Shown: positions 24,359-37,317, counted from the stretch's first letter. The stretch is 64,000 nucleotides of DNA from Lactifluus volemus (GCA_022376515.1 WTXI01000058.1:1-64000); one strand, 5' to 3'. Notes: generated from the sequence alone by a model not told the origin. Program-made: numbers and translations.

Positions 24359-24536
24359 CTGACCCCAGGTGAAGTGGCCTGAGTCCCACACTATCCCTTT
24401 TCTAGGGATGTGCGTAAATGCATTTTCGTCCTCTCCCCGGTCCACCGGCCCGGCTCCAGCGCGCTAAGATAAGCTGATGGTAAATCTCCTGATACTTAGC
24501 ACTTTATTTAGGTAGTTAGCGTCTAGTTAACTCCCC

Positions 24537-24567
24537 AATAAAAAGCGCTTTCCAAAAAAAAAAAAAA
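24537..24567 (+). terminator. LINE polyadenylation signal and poly(A) tail
   Basis: AATAAA at 24537-24542 is followed by 14 A residues at 24554-24567. The tail abuts the right target-site duplication, as expected from target-primed reverse transcription of a polyadenylated transcript. Confidence 0.85.
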
Positions 24568-24579
24568 CATCAGCTCATC
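24568..24579. repeat. right target-site duplication of the LINE
   Basis: CATCAGCTCATC, a perfect copy of 16979-16990. Confidence 0.9.
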
Positions 24580-24826
24580 TGGTCCATCGGCTCTTACAAT
24601 CGAATATCCACGCTCACGACAATAGTTTCTTCGTGGTGGGCTCTAGGTTTGGTGGATTGGAATGTGTGTCTTTCAGAATTTGGTGTCCAGCCAGTCCCCT
24701 ATTATGGTGGACTTCCTTTCCTGTATCCATGATTTCCCGGGGCGGTAGTTCAAAACAGCGCAAAAAACTGGACAAGAAAGGGGAGCTTTTGTTCAAAAAA
24801 ATATCATAGCATACAACTGGTTCTAC

Positions 24827-27800
24827 TTAGATACCGTGATCGTGTACTGTAGCCCAATCTGATCCATGCACAAACTTTGAAGTATCAAGCCGGGTCTCGT
24901 GTTCACCGCCGGACATCCAGACAGTGCTAGGTCTATGAAGACAGTTCCTGTGAAGCTCAGGGACCCACAGAAGAAGTTCTTTTCCTTCACCACATATCCA
25001 ACCGTCACTATCAACCAGCGACTGGTCCGTAAATTGGATTTTCCGAGTCGTATCTTCTGTGATGGTCTTCGCCACGTGATGTGTGCCGTTTCCTGAAGTC
25101 GATGTAGCTTGTGTCCCACCAGGCAAAAATGACGCAGACCTGATCCAAAGAGGTGTCAGCATGTCTAGCAAAGTAGGTCCGCTATAACTTACCCTGTCGT
25201 AACATCCAACACACGAGTCATGCCATCCCATGACCCCGAGGCAATGCACTGCCCGTCCAGTGAAAATACGATAGCAGAGACTGCATCACTGTGTCCAGAA
25301 AATGGACCCGCTATGACCTTCCCTGTTGCGGCATCCCACACGCGAATTGTGAGATCCTCCGAGGCCGATGCGATACGCTGACCATCCGGAGAGAATACTA
25401 GAAACGAAACCGAACTGGTGTGTCCAGTACACGGACCCGCTATGACCTGTCCCGTTACGGCATCCCATAAACGAATCGTGCCATCCATCGAGGTCGTTGC
25501 CATGCGTAGCCCATCCGGTGAGAAAACGATAGAATCGACCACAAAGCCGTGACAAGTAAATGGACCTGCTGCGACCTGTCCTGTTGTGGAATCCCAAATA
25601 CGAATCGTGCAATCGCCCGAGGCTGATGCGATATGCTGCCCGTCTGGTGAGAAGGCAATACATCTCACCGGAGAGCTGTATCCACCAAACGGGCCTGCCA
25701 CGACCTGTCCTGTTGTGACATCCAATACTCGAATCATACGGTCGCTTGTGGACAATGCAATACGCTGCGCGTCCGGCGAGAAATCAGCGGATCCGATCGA
25801 AGGGGTCTGCGCAGTGAAAGGACCCGCTATGATCTGTCCTGTTGCGGCATCTAACACGTGAATCGTGCCATTCCCCGAGGCTGAGGCGATACGCTGCCAG
25901 TCCGGCGAGAATGCAACATATGTAATCCCTTCAGTCTGTGCGGTAAATGGGGCCGTTACAACCCGTCCTGTTGCGGCATCGAAGACGCAAATCGTCCCCT
26001 CCCATGACACCGATGCGATACGCTGTCCGTCCGGCGAGGATGCAACATGAATGACCGATTCGTTCTGTCTAGTAAACGGGCTCGCTTCCACCTGTCCTGC
26101 TGTGGCATCCCACATGCGAATTGTTTGATGAGACGCTGATGCAATACGCTTTCCGTCCGGCGAGAATGCAGCGGAAGTAGCATATTCATTAAATGGACCC
26201 GCTACGACCTGTCCCGTTGCAGCATCCCACACGCGAATCGTGCTATCGTACGAGCACGATGCAATATGCTGCCCAGTTGGAGAGAATGTGACAGACTGAA
26301 TCAATCCGGTGTGTCCAATAAATGGGCCCGCTATAACACATCCTGTTGTGGCATTCAAAACACGAATTTTGCCACGCCAAGAGGCTGATGCGAGATGGCG
26401 CCCGTCCGGCGAGAATGCTACAGAGGTGACCGATTTGGTGTGTCGAGTAAATGGGCCCGCTATGACTTGTCCTGTTACGGCATCCAGCACGCAAATTGTG
26501 CCGTCGTCTGAAGCCGATGCGATACGCTGCCAGTCTGGCGAAAACGCGACAGATCTGAACGGAAAGGCGCATCCACTAAACGGGCGCGTTTCGCCTCGTC
26601 GTCGTGCAGGATAAGAAACGAAAATCTTGACATCTTGGGACGCTAATGCGATGCGGTCACCGTCCGGCGAGAATGAAACAGATCTGAACGATCGAGCCGG
26701 TGAAGAAAGCGGCCTTCCTATAACCTGTCCTGTTGCAGCATCCAACACGCGGATCGTGCCATCCCACGAAGCCGATGCGATATGTTGCCCGTCCGGCGAA
26801 AAAGCAACAGACATGGCCGATTCGGTGTATCCAGTAAATGGGCCCGCCACAACCTGTCCGCTTGCGGCGTCCAACACGCAAACCGTGCGGCCATTTAAGG
26901 CTGATGCGATACGCTGTCCGTCTGGCGAGAAAGCAACGGATGTGACCAATTCGGTGCATCCAGGAAACGGGCCCGCTACCACCAGTCCTGTTGTGACATC
27001 CCACACACGAATCGTGAAATCGGATGAGGCTGACGCAATACGCTGCCCATCCCAAGAGAATGAGACAGATGACACTGAATCGGTGTGTCCAGTAAATGGA
27101 CCTGCTACCTGATCTGTTTTGACATCCCACACGCGAATCGTGCGATCGTCCGAGGCCGATGCGATATGTTGCCCATCTGGTGAAAATGCAATAGATCTGA
27201 CCCTCTTGGTGTGTCCAGTAGATGAGCTCGCTACGACCTGTTCTGTTTCGTCATCCCACATACGAATTGTGCCATTATCCAAGGCAAATGCAACTTGCTG
27301 CCCATCAGGTGAGAAGGCAACAGATGTAACCGATTCGGGGTGTCCAGTAAATGGACCTGCTATAACTTGTCCGGTTGCCGCTTCAAAAACGCGAATCGAG
27401 ACATCGAACGAGGCCGACGTGATACCCTGTCCGTCCGACGAGAATGCGATAGATGTCACCGATTCTGTGCGTCTAGTGAACGGACCCGCTACGACCTGAC
27501 CGGTTGTGGCGTCCCACACGCGAATCGTGCGATCGTCTGAGGCCGATGCAATGCGTTGTCCATCTGGAGAGAATGCAACAGATCGGACCGAGCTGGTGTG
27601 TCCAGTAAACGGGCCCGCTGTGAGCTGTCCTGTTGTGGCATCCCACACACGAATCATCCGATCGTCTGAGGCCGATGCGATACGCTGGCCGTCTGGCGAG
27701 AAAGCAATAGACTCGACCCCTCCACCATGCCCCCGAATCGTCATTTCTAATGCCGGCCAACGAGACAACTGTCCACGTTCGAACGTCAATATGCGAGGAA

Positions 27801-30800
27801 ATTGGTGAAGGTATTGATTTCGGATCGGGGAAGAGGTCGGCGCGAAAGGGAGGGCAGAGATATAGATATGTGGTGCGCTCTTTGCCACGGTCATTCCGAA
27901 ATACCGCACAAATGCGGACGCATCGTTCACCAATGCCAACAAGCTTTTCACTTCCGTTTTCGAACTCTAATTTACGCAAGGGTCACTACACGTCATATGG
28001 AGCTATGGGGCGGACATACCTCCTGCTGCAACCATATCGACGAAGATGACAACGCTGGTGAAGCAAGGCCAACACTACTCTTGATGCTAAGCACCTCCAG
28101 CCAAAATAGAAACTTCGTTTTGAACAGGGCTTGAAGTTTTTCAAAGAGCTCGTTCTGGAAGGGTGTCTGTTCGAGGTGATCGTCCCAGTAAATTGATGCA
28201 TATGATAGGGCAGGTGATATGTGTTTGGTGATTCGAGATTCAAGGTCTGGGACGTCGTTGTTAGCGAGATATGAGGACTCCAGTTCGCATATGTTGAATT
28301 TGAGGGTATCGAGCATCAAACTAAGACAGGAATGTGCCAATTGATGGTGGGCGTCGCCAAGGTCCACATAAAACACTTCACTCTTCTTGTTCGTCAGAAA
28401 GTCGCGGAATGACGTATGGAGAGGAACGATGGGTCCAGCTTGATCAGGTGAGGTGACATTACTCAGCAATGAGCCGAGGTGACGGAGTAACCCAACAACT
28501 GGTCCAGAATCCTCGGGGTCATCGATTGGCGCATACCGTCGCAGGGCAATCAAGTCGCGGACGGAGAAGGGTTCGATAGCAGCCAAAAGTTGACCCATGA
28601 CGGACCGAAAAAGCATCAATGCTTCATGCGGTTTGAAGTATCCCTCAAGGACCTCTTCGTATAACTTATCCAGCGGATCTTGTCCAGTGCGATCGCGTGA
28701 GTGTCCCAAGAGGCGTTGTACGCACTTCTTCTCGCTAAACCCAAAGCTAGCAGGAGGGTTATTTATGAACCCGCATGCAACAGCTGCCCACTGAAACAGG
28801 CCTTCTGCTGACTTCGCTAGTTCGTCACCGTGGTCTCTGTACACGTGGCGAGGAAGCTCCTTCTGGAGGTACACGCCAATATCTTGCTCCGTTTTGGCAG
28901 CGAGTATGGCATCATCCATTTGGAGAGTGCGGACGGACAACGCATTGAGAAATGCAGGTTGGATACCATTCTCCGGCCGTGAAGTGATGAAAATGCGGAA
29001 TTTGGGGGGAAGGTCGAAAATATGTTGGGCAAGGAACGTGTGGAGGCCAAATTTACCAAATGCATCTCCACTCTCATCTATTGCATCAATGACGATGAGG
29101 ATTGGGTCAGCGAGTTGGAGGTTCTTGAGCGGTTCGAGGATGAGATATTCAAAAAGTGTACGATAGTCTCGGGTACCACGAAGAGAGGAATTATCTTTGA
29201 TGACCTTCCCGAGGGCGAGTTTGAAAGCATGAGAGCGATCGGAAAGGTCGCGAGCAAGTGTGGTGAAGAGCTGGTAGGCCTCGTCTTTGGACTGTTCCTT
29301 CCGCAGGAAGGAGAAGTAACAGCCGAGACGGTCTTTCTCGAAGCGCCGTGCGACCTCGTGGGCGATCGAGGACTTTCCCGTACCGGCCTGGCCGAGGAGA
29401 ACTAGCCCACGCTCAGATTCGGGATTCTCAACCCATTTGAAGATGTGGTCCAGAAATTCTTTGCGTGTGCCTGGAAGACAGCGCTTCTCATCACCGAAAC
29501 GCCAGCCTCCCTTATAAGGCATTTCTCTTATTTTTGCATCCAATTCTGTATATTCCTTTATCAAATGACGATCTTGTGACGATCCAGATTACGCACCAGC
29601 TTCCAACGCTTGGTTTGACATCTCCCGTAGCTGTGCGTTCATTTGAAGCACAGTGACCTCGGTGGTAATAGTGGCACGAGTGAGGAAATTGTCTCGCAGC
29701 CGGACAAGGACGGTGCGGTAGTGTTCGATTTCTCCGTCAACTTGGCCTGCGATGTTTCTCAAAGTCCTCTTGCCTATGAATCACGGGTTTATTGAGGCCC
29801 GCAAGAAAGCAAGTCAAGATAACGTACCGACTTGCACATCCTTCGCATACGATTCAATGAACTTGGCAAATTCATAGACACGCAACAGCATGTCCTCGAG
29901 AATTTTTGCCTGCATAGACTCGGGCTTGATGTTCCTCAAGACATCGGCCTCTTTCGTAAACTCAAACGCCTCGCGTATCGCCTCAAGTAGTGTTCTAATA
30001 TTGTTGTCACGATAGACCTGCTTTAGCAAAGTCTGGAGACGAGGTGGAAAAATAAATGATGAATGTTCGATATCCTCCGATAAGGAGACGTACCTCAGGG
30101 ATCAGTGAGAGTACCTTCCATGCAGTCGACGCATAGGTATTCAGCTGAAGAGAGGGAGAGTTAGCTTAGAGAAGCAACGATGGCAAGTATCATACTTCTG
30201 CGATTGGACGGACGGCGTCCATTACCTGCTTTAGGACTTCAACGGCACCGTTCCACGTTTTCATCGCTTCGATAGCTTCCTCAGCGTGACGCAAAGCAGT
30301 GACTGACATCTCCGTCTGGCTGTCCGCTTCTGGTCCTACAGGGGTATCGCTTTGAGCGGGAAGGCCATTCGTTTTGGGTGAGGGGGATCGAGGGGCGGTA
30401 ACTGCCGTTGGTTGCACGACTTCTTCGTTGATTTGGTCAGTAGGACACGCATCACCTCCTTCAGCAACAGGGCCGTCTATGTTGGCCCTCGCAGAGTCTG
30501 GGGGATTGGCTATTGGAGTTACAGACGAACTCGCGGTTGATGACACGATAATCGTTAAATGGGGTGGAGCCCGCTCGGTTGAATGACCGTCAGCACGGCC
30601 AAAGACAATATCCCATTCTGGATGTATGGATTCTCAGCAAGACGTACGAATGTGAGATCTTTAAGAAAAAAGACGAACCACGATGGGTCTCACAGACAAT
30701 CTCTTGCTTTCCGACCAGGATGTCTTTCTGTATGGCCCTTTTCGCAAAGAGAGATATTGTAATACGAGAAAGTGGTCGTAAAACACTGCAGGAAAGTCAG

Positions 30801-31114
30801 TTTGTAAATAGAGATAGGAAGACCATGTTCCCTGACAAGGCGTCGACATTCTCGTTCCATTCCGCACCATCTCCCACTCTTTGCACACATCGCGTCTGCC
30901 AAGTTCTCGCCCCGTCAGTCACAGAAACGTAAAATCTGCTTCTTCTCCCAGGGAGGGAGAGATTGTGCGCTCTAAGGACTGGTGAGGGAAAAACTTTTTT
31001 TAGTACTTTGTCAGAGCGCGATCGTATAGATACTTTACCGGTCAGCTGGAGTGGATGCGAGCCCTGTTGCGTTTCACTGACCTGAGCGCAGCCGATTTCG
31101 CGTATTCCAGACAT
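24827..31114 (-). CDS. gene C: C2-NACHT-WD40 NLR-like (STAND) protein, 20 WD40 repeats plus intronised 21st
   Basis: Ten exons join in frame to about 1930 aa: 31114-31039, 30978-30837, 30785-30679, 30617-30196, 30144-30094, 30032-29828, 29773-29597, 29545-28020, 27966-25193 and 25139-24827. Five exons have the same length as in gene A (142, 107, 51, 205 and 1526 bp). Order: C2-like domain (RAHNLS, SRITISLF), acidic linker, helical region, NACHT with GQAGTGKS and ILIVIDAIDE, 20 WD40 repeats, and the conserved tail (DGWICGE, SKFVHG). The final short intron is private to this copy and removes what was a WD40 repeat (see 25140-25192). The likely role is a receptor of the HET/NWD type, inferred from family. 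No frameshift was found, and the promoter side faces the intact ATG18. Confidence 0.87.
25140..25192 (-). other. 53-bp intron derived from a WD40 repeat in gene C
   Basis: In genes A and B the codons here read GQV(I/N)AGPF. In gene C the matching CAA codon is TAA, which is a stop and also makes a perfect GTAAGT donor. The segment contains CTGAC, a good branch site, and ends in ATCAG. Removing it restores the frame into SASFLPGG and the conserved tail. Repeat-derived text (GTTATAGCGGACC...GTCTGCGTCATTTT) is still recognisable on both sides. Confidence 0.75.
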
Positions 31115-31761
31115 TTGAGAATCTGAACTCTAAAGTAATGGTTGACAGCAGGGGAGGATTGGGTTTTTGAGAAACTTTGAAAGGGATCAAAACGAGGCCG
31201 AGCGGAGTTGTTCGGGAAACCGGCAACTTGTACTCACCGGGACCGGGAACAAAGTCGACCACGTTGCAGATATGTCGTAACACCGCCCCAACACCGCGGG
31301 GCGCGCTATATAGTCTCGGACAAAAGGTGCAATAACAGTGATTGTTGTGATACCTCAAATTTACGGTATCCCCGCACTGGCACTCGCGAGTGTAAGCTTG
31401 CAGTCGGGGCCATTCATCGCTATTTGCCGAGATTTTAAGGTCCAGATCACGTATTTCAATGTAGCCTTCAACATAATTTCACCAGTATCATCGATATCTT
31501 CTTAAGAGGGGGGTCATCCCCGCATTTCGGGGGTATCCATCGCATACTACTATAACTGTACAGCCACGGAGGATGTCAGCACCAAGGATATTATATGGTC
31601 TCCACTACATCACCACCAAAGTCAACACCGACGACGAATGTACTACCTAAAAAAACCAAAAACTAGCATGGATTTTTACGCTAGGTATTCGAATCATCAT
31701 CGCCACCGTCATATCATACACGATGGGTGTGCACGACCCCATAAACGGGAAGCTCGAGCGC
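31115..31761. other. spacer between gene C and ATG18; no gene seen
   Basis: It probably holds the gene C promoter and the ATG18 3' end signals. No conserved frame is seen. Parts of it recur in degraded form in front of gene A (7740-7974). Confidence 0.45.
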
Positions 31762-33329
31762 CTAATCGTTCGCCGCCTCGTCTGCCGAGTCGAGCAGTCT
31801 GCAGGTGGTGGTGACGTCAGAGTTATTTGCATTTATTGTAAAGAGAAACCACGCACGAGTACTGCTTTGTCAGAGAGCATTCTCCGCCATTTTCGAGATC
31901 GATATTGTACGAATAGAAATAGCCCTCGGAAGAGACGACCATGATTTGCGGCATGGTCCTAATAATGAGGATTTCCCAAGTAAGGCATATAGCATTCCGA
32001 ACGGAAAATGAGATTGGAAATAAGGACGCACCCGCTTAAGGCTACGATACACCGCGCGCCACTCGTTGGCAGTTTGAGAAATGCGAAATCTCTCGAGGGT
32101 TCCCACATTTCGGTGAGGGTGTTCGGAAGGTATCCGCCGACGGACGACGTGATATTCTTCGTCAAGTGCAACGACCGCCGTCGGAGGTTCGACGATACCC
32201 CTCCGCTTTTCTTCTTCTTATCGTCTACAAAGGCATCATACCCTCTCTCGAGCGCCCCTGCACCTTCACGACTGTCCACGCTTCCCGAAGGACTCGTAGC
32301 ATGCTCTTCCCTACTACTGCTGCTGCTACTGTTGCTGCGTCCACTGCCGAGCTTGAAAATATGTACTGTGTCGTGCGCGCTGCTCACTGCCAGTAGGGTG
32401 CTAACCACATTGAAGTTGAGCGAGTATATACGCGCCTCACGCGTGCCGCGGCGGAACTGATACAACTTCTCCGCGCTTGGGACGCCCCACACGCGGATGA
32501 CGGTGCCCTTGTCCGAGGCGGTTGCGAGAAGGGTGCCAGGACTATTCAGTGCAAGCGCGGAGATGGGCGCCTTGTGTGCGCGGATGATCTGCGAGACAGT
32601 GAGAGACTTGGTTGAGAAGAGTAGGACATCGCCGGATGTTGCGCCTGTTGAAGAGGACTGAGCGGGAGGCGCTGGGGACGAGACGGACGAAAGTGCAGGC
32701 GAAGGCACTGGAGAGGGGTAGGCGAGGTATGAGTTATCGGCAGAAGGGGAAAGAGCGACGATTGCTTCAGGATTTGGTGGGGTCTCGATGACGTGCTGAA
32801 GGCGCATGTTGGAGATGTCATAAATGTAAATCTCCGTCTCTAGAACGATGACGAGGGTCTTTCGATTCATTTTGACGGCAAGTATTGAGGAAGGAAAGAG
32901 GAGCTCGCAGATCATGGATTGTCGCTGTGGTGGATGGAATAGAATGAGGAGTTAGCCGAAACTGGCGGCGCCTGCGGCGTACCTTGGTATTCACGATCTG
33001 TAGTTTGCGCGGACTTGAAGATGGCTGATCCGCAGCGCCGACGAGAGCGATAAGTGATGTACAGAAGAGCATCTCTACTATCCCGCGTGCACCATCGTCT
33101 GGTTTGACATGAGCAGCGTCGGGGAAAAAGGTCATACATGAACATAAACGCACTCATAGTATAGACTCGACCGAAGGGGTCGCAATTGGTGATACTGTAA
33201 CCCTTACGCGTCCCAACAGAGATACATCTGTCAGCAGCAGTGAGTTGTGAACCGTTCCAGACCTAGGATGGCTACACACGTGAAATCCTGGTTAAAATTT
33301 GCGAAGAGCATGGAATTCGTTCGTTGCAT
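31762..33329 (-). CDS. ATG18: ATG18, PROPPIN-family autophagy protein, complete
   Basis: Six exons: 33329-33280, 33227-33154, 33098-32983, 32924-32032, 31958-31857 and 31798-31762. They sum to 1272 bp, or 423 aa. The N-terminus reads [10 protein letters not shown], then [10 protein letters not shown] and CDPFGRVYT, all typical of ATG18/WIPI proteins. [15 protein letters not shown] and QIVNTKRQS follow. The FRRGT motif near the middle supplies the two arginines that bind PI3P and PI(3,5)P2. The Ser-rich loop after it is the usual CD-loop insertion, and [12 protein letters not shown] lies near the C-terminus. The seven-bladed propeller acts at the phagophore and vacuole in autophagy and membrane recycling. 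I start at the second of several in-frame ATGs because upstream residues do not resemble the family. It is the only intact one of three ATG18 copies in the window. Confidence 0.95.
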
Positions 33330-36300
33330 GGTCGCTGTTCGGTAATGACTGTGAAGTAAGAGCGAGGAATGGCTGAAAGAACAAGACGTACAAGGGTTTC
33401 CCTCAGAAGAGTAATAGCCTTGTACGCTTGTGGGCGACAATCCTGGAAGCGTCAGCGCAGGTGGCGAGGAACGTTCGAGTTGCGAGCCAACGCGAGTGCC
33501 AAACCTCGTCGCGCGGAATAGTCTGATTATGTAATCTCAACTAAACCCAGGAAGTGCTAGTCTCGTGCTAGTGCCGTGTAGCAGTAAATTAAAGTCACGC
33601 ATTTCAGGAGTGAAATAGAGCATAGGCCGAAACGCCATCTCGGTTGAGGGCTAGATGTCAGAGATCTGGCCAGATGATATATAGATGCTTTATTGCTCGG
33701 TTTGATGTGTCATGCAAATGCTCACTGTACTGCTACTATCTTTCGATTCGCTAGTGTGTGCAGTGAGGAAGCACGTTATTCTGAACCTGTTTTCTCCATT
33801 TGAGAAAAATATCTTCTTCAGACTTAGACTGGAGTCAAACCAGCAACCTTGGAATATCACAGGATATCTGTTATAGTTCCATGTTCTTCCAGTTGAGCTA
33901 CGGAAAGTTGCAAGTAGTGGGGAGCCTGATGAACAAGATTTGCATAAAACCAAAATTGCCAATTGCCCGACATCCACACTACTTGTGTGGCTACAAAAAT
34001 TTAGGCAGCGACACAACGTGTAACGAAATGCGTACACTAAGTTTTAATGAAGGTACTAGACGGGCACAGAGTAAGGGACAAAAGGAAAGCCACCTCACTT
34101 GGCGATAAGATAGGCGGACGCTAAGGCCACGCGATTCGACGCGAACTTGGCAACGGCAGTGGCTAAATCAGGTTAAACATGCCGTGAAAGTGAGTGCAAC
34201 GAACTATTGCTCATGGCATTACACCCATCCGGCTTCTTGTGGCTACAGGGTTTTTGGAAGTGAAAGATAGCATACTACTGTGCTTCCAGCTCGGACAGGG
34301 GAAGAAAGGTAAAGCAGGTTGACTCTTTGCGAAGTTATTTGCGACACGTGATGATGTGATTTGAGAGTCCGACGCGGCCCCTAGGTCAGGCTCCTTTGGG
34401 TGCGATCCGAACTTTGTAAGTTACAACGTTTGGAATCCAAGTGATTCCAGTGAAGCGCGGAGGTGGTAACACTAGTCCTGCTCCGTGAACTCACATAAGA
34501 ATCGCGCTGGTTTTCCGAGTCCATGCCCAACGGCCCTGAGTCCAAGTCCCTTCTCCAGTCCCAGTGTTGAACGATGTAGTCCTAGGAAGCCCGCCTGGAG
34601 GGCTGTACGTGAAATTGTACGGGGGGCTGGCCGTCCAGAGTAGAAGCATAGTAGTGGGGAGTGGTGGGAACGAGGTAATTTGAACTACGATAGCCATCTC
34701 CAGTTCAAGTTGATCTACCAAAGGTCAGCTATCAAGACAGTTGCATGAGTAACGATAGGATGTATGTGGTAAAAAATTTACCAATTGCACCACATCCACG
34801 CTACTTGAATAGCTACAAAATTTCACGAAGTAAAATACGTTTGGTTGTGGCTAACTTAGGGGGGACTTGGGGGAGGGCAGGGCCCGGGGCAACCTGGGCG
34901 CACAAGATGTCGAAAAGTCATCTGTATGCAGCGAAGTCCAGGCCGCGGAGATCGGGTCAGAACCACTGAACGCGTATGGTCACCGTCACTAACAACTTGA
35001 ATTGATCCCGCCGAGTCTCATATCGCTTGCCTTGATGTACAGTATCAGGTAGTAGCGAATGTCGCATTGTTAACGTACCGTACTGTAGTGCGTACTCCGC
35101 CAGTCCCGCCGATGGTCCGGCGATGGTCACTGGCAGATCTGTAGGTCTCGATCGGAGCCAGACCCGTCTTTTCGTTCGTTTCCTTGGCTTTCTTAGACTA
35201 CCCCACCTATAGAGTTATCTGTGGTCCCCGCTATCTACAAGTGCATACCGCATGCCAGAGTGTTCGAGGCCGTTTTTGTCTAGAGCACGGATAAGGCGCA
35301 AATCATGATAACGTGGTCTGCTAAATGTGGGTGCGTCCGAGTCCCACTGGCATTTTCTCTTCTCGTGACGGTACTCAGTATTGCCTTCTTTAGTTGCCAG
35401 ATCCAGGCATCATTCAGCTTCACGGGCAGGGCCCATCCCCTTGACCACTTTGCGAAGACTGCGTCTACTCGTGTCCATGTTTGCCCTTCAATATTCAGTT
35501 CAAGTTTGAGCGCTTGAGCACCCACTACTAGGCGGCGGGCCCACTCCAGCCTTCCTCATGAGTCACATCTAACTCTCCTATCTACATTGTTATCCAAGAG
35601 CACGTTCGAGTCTGGCTCCCCTTCTCGACGTCTACACGAAAGGTCTTGCACTTGTCACAGTGTCTCCCTGTCTTGCTTCCCTTCTATCTTCACCAGAGAA
35701 TCCAAGACAAATGGAGCAGGAGCGGAGACAATAGCAACTGCTGACTCGGGTCTGAAATTCAAGAACCAAGGGTATATTGCAATCATTTGTTGCCGCACCG
35801 TTCTGAATATGAGAGTGAGTCTCACCACCAACCGATGACCGATCCACTTCAGTATAGACACCCCTCATTATTCTATGCTGATCTCGTGCAGAACTATTTT
35901 GAGTGTTGAATGAGCCATGTAGGTTTCACTTGTCGCTTGCCGACCTTCAAATTCATGTCGCGTACATCCACACACAACTTGAACTGGTGGACTCTGATTA
36001 GACGGGAAGTTTTCTGATGCCTGAGAGTTTCTTACGTAGTGTTACTATGCACCGGCAATTTACCCGTGCGAAGCACGACGATGAGGTGATCCTGCAAGAG
36101 CTCCCACAAATTTCCTATTGATAGAAGAGCGACGTATCAGCTACACCGTTTTTTTAACGAGACTGAGGCAGAACGGGAACAGTGAAGGAGGGTGATGGAC
36201 CCAGCTTGTGGTGTGCCCAAGCCCTCAGAGAGCCAGATGCCAGACGTTTGATCAACCTTGATCTATAGCAGAGCTTCTATCCCGGCCTACTTCCAACCTG

Positions 36301-36909
36301 GCTTTATTGCGCCTTCAAAGACGACACCCTCGTTGCGTAGCGCGTACATGGTCAGCTGTTCTTAGGTCAGAAAATCCAACATGACAGAGTTTGATGCAAA
36401 TTTGATGCATCTTGACGGCTGAAATCAGGAGGTGACTTTTTTTTTTTTGACAAGAAACCAGAAATTGTCAAGGAAACAGACTCTAACTTTTTGTTAAAAA
36501 AAATGAGGCTCTATCGATCAACGACCAACATCTGGACATGCGCCCGGACCGAAGGCCGTAAGACCTCGTCTTTGTGGTACCGACGTTCCTCAAGGCCATT
36601 AATTGATAACTATGAGTCCACCAATAGTTAGCATCAGGGGTGAGATACTTACCTACAGTCACACAATCTAGCGTAGTTCAGGTAAGCGCCGCGGCCATAC
36701 ATGACTTCGGAAGTTTAAATTGAAGCGGTGGACCGGTGGTTTGAGGGGCCTCGTGTGCGGAGGGTACAGAGATCCTTGCGGGGATGTGGCGTTCAACTCT
36801 ACTGTGATGTTCTCATTCTACTGCCTGGAGTGGGCGCGCTCGGTCTGTATGTGAGACCGCGCCGGGTGCTAAGTGACCCTAGCGAAATTATCGGCCGTGG
36901 GTAGCCAAT
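33330..36909. other. gene-poor spacer; no supported gene
   Basis: About 3.6 kb without a recognisable protein. The frame at 35305-35517 (70 codons, hydrophobic start) has no conserved partner. A degenerate tRNA-like sequence lies at 33815-33910. The ATG18 promoter must lie in the first few hundred bases. 'gatttgagagtccgac' at 34357-34372 recurs near 42397, hinting at a dispersed repeat. Confidence 0.45.
33815..33910 (-). repeat. tRNA-like sequence, possible SINE head or tRNA relic
   Basis: On the minus strand TAGCTCAACTGG (33900-33889) fits an A box and GGTTTGACTCC (33841-33831) fits a B box with one mismatch. Between them TGGAA and TTCCA can pair as an anticodon stem around a loop with a possible intron. 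The acceptor ends do not pair, so a working tRNA is unlikely. Confidence 0.35.
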
Positions 36910-37309
36910 TCGGGCCGGAGAAGCGCGGTCTCATCCCCGCGGGCGCCGCAACTTTGCCTTCGGTTACGTCCTTCATCCTTCCTTTCCAGCATTTCGTCCA
37001 AGACACACCTGAAGTCAGAATATTCAGACCCGTACTCGTAGATGCTGTTCTTTATGTCTTTATGTGTTACACTCGGTGGTGGGGTTCATGGTTTGTCGTT
37101 CCGAGTCTCAGATGACGCCAGAATCCAAACGAACAGAACGTTCAAAATCGAAGGGGCTCGTGTAAGGAAGGCCATTTATGATATTGATATTTGCCACAGA
37201 CCGGGTAGTTCGCTTCAATTTCGCTACAGAGAGGGATAGTGCGTCAATGACGCTGTCCTGCGACCAAATTTTCAGCGAATCGAGAACCAATCATGATGCC
37301 GGTGGGTAG

Positions 37310-37317
37310 TATAAAAA
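37310..37317 (+). promoter_or_regulatory. TATA box of secreted-protein gene 1
   Basis: TATAAAAA, 57 bp before the ATG at 37374. The same box at the same distance class precedes the second copy. Confidence 0.65.

Larger units (their letters stand above)
16991..24567 (+). mobile_element. full-length LINE (non-LTR) retrotransposon, 7577 bp
   Basis: The element is bounded by a perfect 12-bp target-site duplication and ends in 14 A residues. It has a 5' leader, ORF1 with a CCHC zinc knuckle, and ORF2 with endonuclease, reverse transcriptase and RNase H domains. There are no long terminal repeats. ORF2 is uninterrupted over 1620 codons, so the insertion is probably recent and possibly still competent. 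It landed in the spacer between ATG18 fragment 2 and gene C, after the unit duplications. The coding strand is rich in C and A compared with flanking genes. Domain order (APE endonuclease, RT, RNase H) places it among fungal Tad/L1-like LINEs; the exact clade needs a phylogeny. Confidence 0.93.

Noticed and set aside
33815..33910. Functional tRNA gene
   Set aside because: The A box, B box and anticodon stem are present but the acceptor ends do not pair and the anticodon would be unusual.
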